Origin: Mycolicibacterium rutilum
Lineage (GTDB): Bacteria; Actinomycetota; Actinomycetes; Mycobacteriales; Mycobacteriaceae
Direction of reading: 5' to 3'
DNA: 64,000 nucleotides
Assembly (NCBI RefSeq): GCF_900108565.1
Contig: NZ_LT629971.1
Location: forward strand, 992,001-1,056,000
The position numbers were made by a program, and so were the translations under genes. How positions within the stretch are numbered: the stretch's first letter is position 1; every line of letters begins with the position of its first letter. Of this stretch, positions 41,770 to 48,580 are shown piece by piece. The notes below the pieces were generated by a model, which saw nothing but the letters and a program-made list of their open reading frames with translations, was not told where the DNA came from and made no database searches.

Positions 41770-42434
41770 ATGCGGCAGCCGACCGACGACGTGTGGGAGA
41801 CGCTGGCCACGGCGCGGGCCATCCGCCGGTTCACCGACGAACCGGTCGATGCGGCCACGCTGGACCGTTGCCTGGAGGCCGCCACGTGGGCGCCGAACGG
41901 GGCCAACGCGCAGCTGTGGCGCTTCGTCGTGCTGGACTCACCGGAGCTGCGGGCGGTGGTGGCACAGGCGGCGCAGCTGGCGCTGCGAACCATCGAGTCC
42001 ATCTACGGCATGCGCCCCCCGCTGCCGCCGACGACAGCCGGGCCGCACGCAACAACCGCGCCACCTACGAATTGCACGACCGCGCCGGTGACCTCACCTC
42101 GGTGCTGTTCGCCGCGTTCCGCAACGAGTTCTCCTCGGAGTTCCTGCAGGGCGGGTCGATCTTTCCGGCCATGCAGAACTTCTATCTGGCCGCCCGCGCG
42201 CAGGGCCTCGGTGCGTGCTTCACCAGCTGGGCGTCCTACGACGGGGAGAAGTTGATCCGCGACGCCGTCGGTGTGCCCGACGAGTGGGCGCTGGCCGGGC
42301 ACGTCGTCGTCGGCTGGCCCCGCGGCAGGCACGGCCCGGTGCGCCGACGCCCGATCGCCGATGTGGTGTTCCGCAACCACTGGGACGCCGGGCGCAGCGA
42401 CATCATCTACGGTGCAGGCGCCCGCAAGCGCTGA
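41770..42434 (+). pseudogene. Nitroreductase-family gene broken by a frameshift
   Basis: Frame 1 encodes a nitroreductase N-terminus (TARAIRRFTDEPVDAATLDR, ATWAPNGANAQLWRF) up to IESIYGM. The rest (ARNNRATYELHDRAGDL, FPAMQNFYLAARAQGLGACF, VVGWPRGRHGPVRRRPI) continues in another frame. The switch is at a C6 run (42015-42020): one extra C would restore a continuous 221-residue FMN/NAD(P)H nitroreductase. Either the gene is inactivated or one base was lost in sequencing. The full-length protein would be related to the intact paralogue at 46030. Confidence 0.75.
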
Positions 42435-42437
42435 CGC

Positions 42438-43301
42438 TCAGACCGCGATCGGCAACCGGGCAGCCGGGTGCAGCCACGCGGCGACGTTGCGGACGTAGCC
42501 CTTGAACACCTCGAGCCGAGCCGGGTCGTCCTTGATCTGCGAGCCCGGCGGCTCCGTCACGAATGACGGTGCGCCGCAATCGATGTCCCAGTTGTAGTCG
42601 GCGAAGTGGTGGAAGGTGGACTCGGCCACCGCGCGGCCCATCGGCTGTCCGGCCGGTCCGCGTTCACCGTCGAGCAGCACCGCGAGGTTGAACACCCTGC
42701 CGGTGGTGGCACTGCGCCCCTGGGCCAGCACGCCGGCGTCGGGCACGTCGTCCGCCGACACCAGGCCTTCGTGCGGATGGGCGGGGAACCACTCGATCCG
42801 TCCACTGGCGGTGCGGTCGGTGCGCAACAGGTCGTGCACCCGGTCCGGGGCCAGCACCGGCTGGTAGTCGCCGTTGGCGCCGGAGTGGTAGTTCGGCCAC
42901 GAGATGGTCGGGGTGTCGAGGTCGTCGCACATGGTGGCGGGATCGACTGTGACATCGTGGAACTCGTTGACCGCACCGAGTGAGCCGAGCAGGTTCAGGC
43001 AGCACCCGAGGTCTTGGTGGTCCCGTGCGGTGAGCACACCGCCGCCCGCGCAGCGGAATCGCGCGATCGCGGCGGCGTCCGCGGCCGTCAGCCCGTCTCC
43101 GACGTCGACGGCCATCAGCCACAGCTGGTCGAAACCCAGCTCGTCGACGCGGCTGAGCACCGGGTCGTGACCGGCGACCCGGTTGCGGGCGACGACATCG
43201 TGCCCGGCGGCGCGCAGCTCGTCGGCCAGCATCGAGAACCGGGACACGTCCCAGTCGTCGGGGTTGGCCTCAATGGTGGTTTGCAGCAATATCTTTGACA
43301 T
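42438..43301 (-). CDS. ThuA-like / class I glutamine-amidotransferase-fold protein
   Basis: A 287-residue protein. The pattern ILLQTTIEANPDDWDVSRFSMLADELRAAGHDV, QLWLMAVDVGDGLTAADAAAI and GGGVLTARDHQDLGCCL fits the ThuA-like fold. No catalytic Cys-His-Glu triad of glutaminases is evident. Its role may be sugar- or stress-related, but is not established. It is the last gene of the ECF-sigma operon, 4 bp after the cupin gene, and has GGAGTG upstream of the ATG. Confidence 0.72.
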   Translation of the reverse strand: MSKILLQTTIEANPDDWDVSRFSMLADELRAAGHDVVARNRVAGHDPVLSRVDELGFDQLWLMAVDVGDGLTAADAAAIARFRCAGGGVLTARDHQDLGCCLNLLGSLGAVNEFHDVTVDPATMCDDLDTPTISWPNYHSGANGDYQPVLAPDRVHDLLRTDRTASGRIEWFPAHPHEGLVSADDVPDAGVLAQGRSATTGRVFNLAVLLDGERGPAGQPMGRAVAESTFHHFADYNWDIDCGAPSFVTEPPGSQIKDDPARLEVFKGYVRNVAAWLHPAARLPIAV

Positions 43302-43305
43302 CAGA

Positions 43306-43725
43306 TCACTCCTGTTCGGTAGCCGGAATCCGGAGGTGCTTGCGCGCCTCGAGTTCGTCGTCGTCGACCAGGACCAGCATCGGCCGGCCTGGCTCGCAGA
43401 GCATCGTCACCGTGAACCGGCACCACATGTCGTCGCGGTTGTTGCCGTCCGAGTAGTGGATGACGTCACCGCCCGGTTCCCAGAACGCCTCGCCGGCGCG
43501 CACGACGCGCGGCGGCTGGCCCTCGAGCTCGAACAGCATCTCGCCTTCCAGCACATAACCGAACGCGGGACCACCCGGATGGCGGTGCGGCGGTGCGCCT
43601 GCGCTGCCGGGCGGATAGTCGATGACGACGGTCATCGCGTGCGCGCCTGCGGGAATGAACGGCGGCTGCACCTCCTGCAGGACGCTGAACGCGTTCTCCC
43701 ATGACGGGTCATAGCTTTTCGTCAT
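43306..43725 (-). CDS. Cupin-domain protein
   Basis: A 139-residue protein with a single cupin barrel. Motif 1 is PPHRHPGGPAFGYVLEGEMLFELEG (the metal ligands two His and Glu), motif 2 FWEPGGDVIHYSDGNN. Such stand-alone cupins may be dioxygenases, isomerases or sensors. Clear AAAGGAG upstream of the ATG. It lies between an SDR and a ThuA-like gene in the ECF-sigma operon, which suggests a detoxification or oxidative-stress role (inference). Confidence 0.83.
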   Translation of the reverse strand: MTKSYDPSWENAFSVLQEVQPPFIPAGAHAMTVVIDYPPGSAGAPPHRHPGGPAFGYVLEGEMLFELEGQPPRVVRAGEAFWEPGGDVIHYSDGNNRDDMWCRFTVTMLCEPGRPMLVLVDDDELEARKHLRIPATEQE

Positions 43726-43749
43726 TGTCGATCTCCTTTCCCGAACGAC

Positions 43750-44472
43750 TCAGACCGCGGCGCCGCCGCCGTCGGCGTGCAGCACGGATCCGGTGATGAA
43801 GCTGGCCCGCGGCGACGCCAGGAACAGCACCGCCTCGGCGATCTCCTGGGGCCGTGCGGTGCGCCCGAGGGGCAGCGAGCGGCCGAGCTCTTCGTTGGTC
43901 TCGCCCCACTCCGCCTCCACGCCTTCGGTTTTGGTGGGTCCGGGCGCCACACTGTTGACGCGGATGCCGGCTGCGCCGAACTCGGCGGCCCAGGTGCGGG
44001 TGAGCGATTCGACCGCGGCCTTGGACGCGCTGTACACGCCCGCGCCCGGCACACCCTTGCCGGCAACCATCGTCGTGACGTTGATGATCGAGCCGTGGCC
44101 GCGCGCCAGCATTGCCGGCACCAGACCCGCAGTCAGGAAGTACAGCCCGCGCACGTTGGTGTCGAAGGTGCGCTCGAACGCGCCGACGCCCTGCTCGACG
44201 GTCAGCGCGGCCGGGAAGCTGGCGGCGTTGTTGACCAGGATGTCGACCTCACCGGCCGCGTCGAGCAGCGCCCGCACCGAGTCCATATCCGACAGGTCCG
44301 CCTGAACGAAGCGGACACTGCCGTCGATGCTCGCGGCGGCCTGCTTGCCGCGCTCGGCGTCGCGGCCGGTGATGACGACCGCGGCGCCCTCCCGCGCGAA
44401 CAACCGGGCGCAGGCCAACCCGATGCCGGCCGTACCGCCGGTGATCAGTGCGTTCTTGTATGCCAATTCCAT
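43750..44472 (-). CDS. SDR-family oxidoreductase
   Basis: A 240-residue classical SDR: TGGTAGIG cofactor motif near the start, NNAASF, and the catalytic Tyr and Lys in YSASKAAVE; it ends with the common LHADGGGAAV. The start ATG 44472 follows an AAGGAC sequence. It is 14 bp downstream of the ECF sigma gene and part of the same operon. The substrate is unknown. Confidence 0.85.
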   Translation of the reverse strand: MELAYKNALITGGTAGIGLACARLFAREGAAVVITGRDAERGKQAAASIDGSVRFVQADLSDMDSVRALLDAAGEVDILVNNAASFPAALTVEQGVGAFERTFDTNVRGLYFLTAGLVPAMLARGHGSIINVTTMVAGKGVPGAGVYSASKAAVESLTRTWAAEFGAAGIRVNSVAPGPTKTEGVEAEWGETNEELGRSLPLGRTARPQEIAEAVLFLASPRASFITGSVLHADGGGAAV

Positions 44473-44486
44473 TCCTGTGTCCTTCG

Positions 44487-45089
44487 TTATGCGATTGCTG
44501 GTTGGGAGTCGGTGCACGAATGTGCGAGGTGGGCCAGGGCGATGCGTAACCGCTTGCGGCCGCGCGACACCCGGGACATCACGGTGCCGATCGGGATGTC
44601 GAGGATGACCGCGGTCTCGGCGTAGGTGTAGCCCTCGATGTCGGCGTAGAACAGCACCTCGCGGAAGCCGTCGGGCATCGCGGCCAGTGCGGCCTTGACG
44701 TCGTCGTCGGGCAGGATGTCGAGCACCTCGGCCTCGGCCGAGCGCATCCCGCCCGGCGTCCGGGCGGCGTCACCGACCAGATCGCGCTCGGTCAGCGCGT
44801 CGGCCGAAACCTCGGTGACCCGACGCTGTTTGGCGCGGTGCCCGCTGACCCAGCGGTTGTAGAGGATGCGGAACAGCCACGCCTTGAGGTTGCTGCCCTC
44901 CTGGAACGAGTGGAAACCGGCGTAGGCGTGCAGCAGGGCGTCCTGGAGTAGGTCCTCGGCGTCGGCGTCGTTGCGGGTCAGCCGGCGCGCTCCCCGGGCC
45001 AGCACGTCGAACAGCGGTTCTGCCTCGCGGGTGAACCGGGCGGCCAGTTCACGGTCCGGACTTCTGGTCGGAAGGGTTGTGATGGTCAT
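44487..45089 (-). CDS. ECF-type RNA polymerase sigma factor (SigH/RpoE-like)
   Basis: A 200-residue protein. Region 2 reads NDADAEDLLQDALLHAYAGF and NLKAWLFRILYNRWVSGHRA; region 4 MPDGFREVLFYADIEGYTYA with the HTH IGTVMSRVSRGRKRLRIAL. It resembles M. tuberculosis SigH. Unlike SigH it is not followed by a zinc-binding anti-sigma gene; the neighbours are oxidoreductases. The ATG at 45089 has GGAG upstream. Placed inside an operon of redox enzymes, it is likely autoregulated (inference). Confidence 0.88.
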   Translation of the reverse strand: MTITTLPTRSPDRELAARFTREAEPLFDVLARGARRLTRNDADAEDLLQDALLHAYAGFHSFQEGSNLKAWLFRILYNRWVSGHRAKQRRVTEVSADALTERDLVGDAARTPGGMRSAEAEVLDILPDDDVKAALAAMPDGFREVLFYADIEGYTYAETAVILDIPIGTVMSRVSRGRKRLRIALAHLAHSCTDSQPAIA

Positions 45090-45117
45090 GATCAAATCTC
45101 CTCAATGTCGTTGCGAC

Positions 45118-45879
45118 TCAGCGGGTAGGCGCCGGCGCGTGGTCGATGAGCCAGTCGGTGAACGAGGTGTCGTAGGTGTCGGCGGTGGTGGCGGGGATCA
45201 GGGTGTGCTCGTCGAGCAAGACACCGAAATAGGCGGCGTCGCGGTCGGTGACGACCTGCCGGGGGTCGGCCTGCGCGCGCAGCCGGGTGCGAACCAGGTC
45301 GTCGAGCGGGTAGCGGTCCGGCCCGGCCACCTCGCGGATCGCGTTGGCCGGCCTGCCGACCGCGGCGCGCGCGACGGCGGCGGCGACGTCATCGGCGGCC
45401 ATCGGTTGCGCCAGCGCCGAGGTCACCCGCACGGTGTCGCCGTCGGTGGCCGAATCGGCGATGCGGCCGACGAATTCGTAGAACTGCGTGGCGCGCACGA
45501 TCGAGAACGGGACCGCCGCCTCCCTGATCAGCCGTTCCTGGGCGGCCTTGGCGCGGAAGTATCCGCTGGCGACGAGCCGGTCGGTGCCGACGACCGACAG
45601 CGCGACGAGGTGCGCCACCCCGGCCTCTTCGGCGGCGGTGAGCAGGTTGCCGGTTCCGGTGGTGAAGAAATCCCACGCGGGGCCGTCCTCGAACGACGGT
45701 GAGTTCGAGACGTCGACGACGACCTGTGCGCCGGTGAGCACCTCGGCCAGACCCGCACCGGAGAGGGTGTTGACGCCCGTTTCCGGGGAGGCGGCGATCG
45801 CCTCGTGTCCGTGCTCGCTGAGCGTGGTGACGACCTTGCTGCCGATGAGCCCGGTTCCACCGATGACGACTACCTTCAT
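45118..45879 (-). CDS. NAD(P)-binding atypical SDR (NmrA/YesF-like), first gene of ECF operon
   Basis: A 253-residue protein. The Rossmann motif VVVIGGTGLIGSKVV starts the chain; VVVDVSNSPSFEDGPAWDFF and HLVALSVVGTDRLVASGYFRAKAAQE follow, matching atypical SDRs that bind NADP(H) and often reduce quinones or sense redox state. It is about 60% identical to the product of 51484-52239. ATG 45879 is preceded by GGAGGAAC. It opens the operon that contains the ECF sigma factor. Confidence 0.85.
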   Translation of the reverse strand: MKVVVIGGTGLIGSKVVTTLSEHGHEAIAASPETGVNTLSGAGLAEVLTGAQVVVDVSNSPSFEDGPAWDFFTTGTGNLLTAAEEAGVAHLVALSVVGTDRLVASGYFRAKAAQERLIREAAVPFSIVRATQFYEFVGRIADSATDGDTVRVTSALAQPMAADDVAAAVARAAVGRPANAIREVAGPDRYPLDDLVRTRLRAQADPRQVVTDRDAAYFGVLLDEHTLIPATTADTYDTSFTDWLIDHAPAPTR

Positions 45880-45952
45880 GACGTTCCTCCGTTGCCGCTG
45901 GTGAGAGCCCGTCCGGGCTGCCACCACCTACATTTGTGGGCGGGCAGGAAAA

Positions 45953-45966
45953 GCGGACCCTTGAAA
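45953..45966. promoter_or_regulatory. 14-bp motif shared with nitroreductase promoter (copy 1)
   Basis: GCGGACCCTTGAAA on the plus strand, 74 bp upstream of the ATG at 45879, differs at one base from the copy at 46764-46777. It is likely a transcription-factor or sigma-factor site for the ECF operon. Confidence 0.45.
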
Positions 45967-45971
45967 ACCCC

Positions 45972-46025
45972 TAGTCCGTGGTCCCTGGTGCGTAGTCCGT
46001 AGTGCGGTCCCCGCCCCGTGGTCCC
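45972..46025. repeat. Short direct repeats in intergenic region
   Basis: TAGTCCGT occurs at 45972-45979 and 45993-46000, and CCGTGGTCCC at 45976-45985 and 46016-46025. The region lies between the nitroreductase stop and the motif upstream of the ECF operon and looks like decayed slippage-derived repeats. Confidence 0.4.
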
Positions 46026-46029
46026 CGGG

Positions 46030-46695
46030 TCATGCGTCGATGAACGTCACCGTCTCCTCGACCGGCGCGCGGCCGGTACGCACATAGCTGACGTCGGGGT
46101 CCTCGTAGCCGATCGACAGACCGCAGAACAGCATCAGATCGTCGGGCGGTTGCACGGTCTCGTCGACCGTCTTGCGGACCTGCGACCAGGCCATCTGCGG
46201 GCAGCTGTGCAGGCCCTCGGCGCGCAGCAGCAGCATCACGGTCTGCAGGTACATGCCGACGTCGGACCACTGCGGCCTGCCGAGCGCCCGGTCGATATAG
46301 CAGAACAGGACGGCGGGCGCGCCGAAGCACTCCCAGTTCGCGATGGCCGCGCGCTGCCGGGCCTCCCAGTCCTCGCGCTCGATGCCCAGCGCGCTGTAGC
46401 GCTCCTTGCCGAACGCGGAGCGGCGTTCGGCGTAGGGCGATTTCAGCTCACGCGGGTACATCTCGTACTCGCGTTCGTCCCACGGGTCGCCGGCGGCGAC
46501 GCGTTCGGTCGCCAGCTTCTTGAGCCGCTCCAGCGGCGCACCGGTGACCACATAGATCCGCCACGGCTGCAGGTTGGAGCCCGACGGCGCCCAGGCCGCC
46601 CCGGCCAGCACCCGCTCGAGCGCGTCCATCGGGACGGGTTCGTCGGTGAAGCCGCGCACCGCGCGCCTGCTTGTCACCGCGTCGTAAACGTCCAT
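46030..46695 (-). CDS. FMN-dependent nitroreductase-family protein
   Basis: A 221-residue protein. The FMN-binding start SRRAVRGFTDEPV, AAWAPSGSNLQPWRIYVV and the C-terminal GLSIGYEDPDVSYVRTGR are the usual nitroreductase elements. Members reduce nitro compounds or quinones with NAD(P)H. The ATG 46695 lies 69 bp downstream of the 14-bp motif at 46764-46777, shared with the ECF operon, so it is probably part of the same regulon. It is divergent from the flavoprotein gene at 46844. Confidence 0.87.
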   Translation of the reverse strand: MDVYDAVTSRRAVRGFTDEPVPMDALERVLAGAAWAPSGSNLQPWRIYVVTGAPLERLKKLATERVAAGDPWDEREYEMYPRELKSPYAERRSAFGKERYSALGIEREDWEARQRAAIANWECFGAPAVLFCYIDRALGRPQWSDVGMYLQTVMLLLRAEGLHSCPQMAWSQVRKTVDETVQPPDDLMLFCGLSIGYEDPDVSYVRTGRAPVEETVTFIDA

Positions 46696-46763
46696 CGTCG
46701 CCTGCCTTTCGTGTTCGCAGCCGTATCGGCTGTTGCTTCCAGCCTCGCGACCGGCGCCGTGGT

Positions 46764-46777
46764 GCGAACCCTTGAAA
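46764..46777. promoter_or_regulatory. 14-bp motif shared with ECF operon promoter (copy 2)
   Basis: GCGAACCCTTGAAA is followed by GTTCG, so this copy also forms CGAAC-N8-GTTCG symmetry. It lies 69 bp upstream of the nitroreductase ATG and 67 bp upstream of the divergent flavoprotein start. Confidence 0.45.
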
Positions 46778-46843
46778 GTTCGTGGTGTCGGGAGATCACG
46801 AATTCCGGGATGATCGCGTCGGCGCCCATCCGTTCTGGTCAGC

Positions 46844-48574
46844 ATGAGCAGCCCCGAACAGCAGATCGCGACGTCCGTCCTCGTCATCGGCACCGGTGGA
46901 TCGGGCCTGCGCGCCGCGATCGAACTCGCCGAGCGCGGCGTCGCTGTGCTGCTCGTCGGCAAGCGGCCTCGCAGCGACGCCCACACCACGCTGGCGGCCG
47001 GCGGCATCAACGCGGCGCTGGGCACCATGGACGCCGAGGACTCCTGGCAGCAGCACGCCGCCGACACCCTCACCGAGAGCTACCTGCTCGCCGACCCGGT
47101 GACGGTTCAGATCGTCACCGAGGGCGCCGCGGAGTCGATCCGCGACCTCGAGCGCTACGGCATGGCCTTCGCCCGCGAGCAGGACGGGCGGATCTCGCAG
47201 CGGTTCTTCGGCGCCCACACGTTCCGCCGCACCGCGTTCGCCGGTGACTACACGGGGCTGGAGCTGCAGCGCACCCTGGTCAAACAGGTTGCCCGACTGT
47301 ACATCCCGATCCTCGACTCGGTGTACGTGACGAAGCTGCTGGTGCGCGACAACGTCATCTTCGGCGCCTACGGCTTCGATTTGACCGACGGCACCCGCTG
47401 CACCATCCACGCCGACGCGGTGATCCTGGCGACCGGCGGGCACACCCGGATCTGGCGCCGGACCTCCTCGCGCCGCGACGAGAACACCGGCGACTCGTTC
47501 CGGTTGGCGGTGGAGGCGGGCGGGCGCATCCGCGACCCGGAACTCGTGCAGTTCCATCCGTCCGGCCTGATCGAGCCCGAGGACTCGGCGGGCACGCTGG
47601 TCTCGGAGGCCGCCCGCGGCGAAGGCGGCATCCTGCGCAACGATCTCGGCGAGCGCTTCATGAAGCGCTACGACCCCGAGCGGATGGAGCTGTCCACCCG
47701 CGACCGGGTCGCGCTCGCCGCCTACACCGAGATCAAGGAGGGTCGCGGCACCGCGCGCGGCGGGGTGTGGCTCGACGTCTCACACCTGCCGCGCGAACAG
47801 ATCATGAGCCGGCTGCCGCGCGTCTATCAGACCCTGATGGATCTGCAGCTCAAGGACATCACCGCCGATCCGATCGAAATCGCGCCGACCGCACACTATT
47901 CGATGGGCGGGGTGTGGGTGCGGCCCGAGGACCACCGCACCGACGTCGAAGGCCTCTACGCGATCGGCGAGGCCTCCAGCGGGTTGCACGGCGCCAACCG
48001 GCTCGGCGGCAACTCGCTGATCGAACTGCTGGTGTACGGTCGCATCACCGGCCGGGCGGCCGCCGCGTACTCGATCGGACTGGGTGCGCAGATGCGCTGT
48101 CGGGCAGCCGTTTCCGCCGCGCGCGACGAGATCGACGAGGTGCTGTCGATCAACGGCCCGGAGAACGTCCGCTATCTGCAACGCTCCCTGCGCAACGCGA
48201 TGACCGAGCACGCGGGCGTCGTGCGCGACGAGGCCGGCCTGCTCGCGGGGCTGCGCGAGGTCACCGAGATCGAGCAGCGGGTCGCCGGTCTGGGCGTGCA
48301 CCCGGACATCGCCGGATTCCACGACCTGGCGCACGCATTCGATCTCAAGTCCAGTCTGGTCGCGGCGCGCGCGACGCTGGAAGCCGCGCTGGAACGTCGC
48401 GAAACACGCGGCTGCCACAACCGTTCCGACCACCCGCGCACCGACGACCGGCTCGCGGTGAACCTGGTGTGGTCGGGCCCGGGCCGCATCGAGCGCGAAC
48501 CGATCGCAAACATTCCCCCCGACATCGCCGGGTTGATGCGTGAGGTGTCCAGCCACGGCAAGCTGGTCGAGTGA
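46844..48574 (+). CDS. FAD-binding fumarate reductase/succinate dehydrogenase/L-aspartate oxidase superfamily flavoprotein
   Basis: A 576-residue protein. FAD motif VLVIGTGGSGLRAAIELAERG at the start; HTTLAAGGINAALG, TGGHTRIWRRTSSR-like, FHPSGLIEP and the active-site arginine in ELSTRDRVALA; AHYSMGGVWV and HGANRLGGNSL close the fold. It has the full SdhA/NadB length but no iron-sulfur or membrane subunit gene beside it, so a soluble oxidase like NadB, or a partner encoded elsewhere, is possible. It is convergent with the LuxR-type regulator (6 bp gap). Confidence 0.85.
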   Translation: MSSPEQQIATSVLVIGTGGSGLRAAIELAERGVAVLLVGKRPRSDAHTTLAAGGINAALGTMDAEDSWQQHAADTLTESYLLADPVTVQIVTEGAAESIRDLERYGMAFAREQDGRISQRFFGAHTFRRTAFAGDYTGLELQRTLVKQVARLYIPILDSVYVTKLLVRDNVIFGAYGFDLTDGTRCTIHADAVILATGGHTRIWRRTSSRRDENTGDSFRLAVEAGGRIRDPELVQFHPSGLIEPEDSAGTLVSEAARGEGGILRNDLGERFMKRYDPERMELSTRDRVALAAYTEIKEGRGTARGGVWLDVSHLPREQIMSRLPRVYQTLMDLQLKDITADPIEIAPTAHYSMGGVWVRPEDHRTDVEGLYAIGEASSGLHGANRLGGNSLIELLVYGRITGRAAAAYSIGLGAQMRCRAAVSAARDEIDEVLSINGPENVRYLQRSLRNAMTEHAGVVRDEAGLLAGLREVTEIEQRVAGLGVHPDIAGFHDLAHAFDLKSSLVAARATLEAALERRETRGCHNRSDHPRTDDRLAVNLVWSGPGRIEREPIANIPPDIAGLMREVSSHGKLVE

Positions 48575-48580
48575 ACCGCC

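Noticed and set aside
46764..46782. DosR box upstream of the nitroreductase
   Set aside because: The symmetric element CGAAC-N8-GTTCG lacks the GGGACT/AGTCCC halves and spacing of the DosR consensus.
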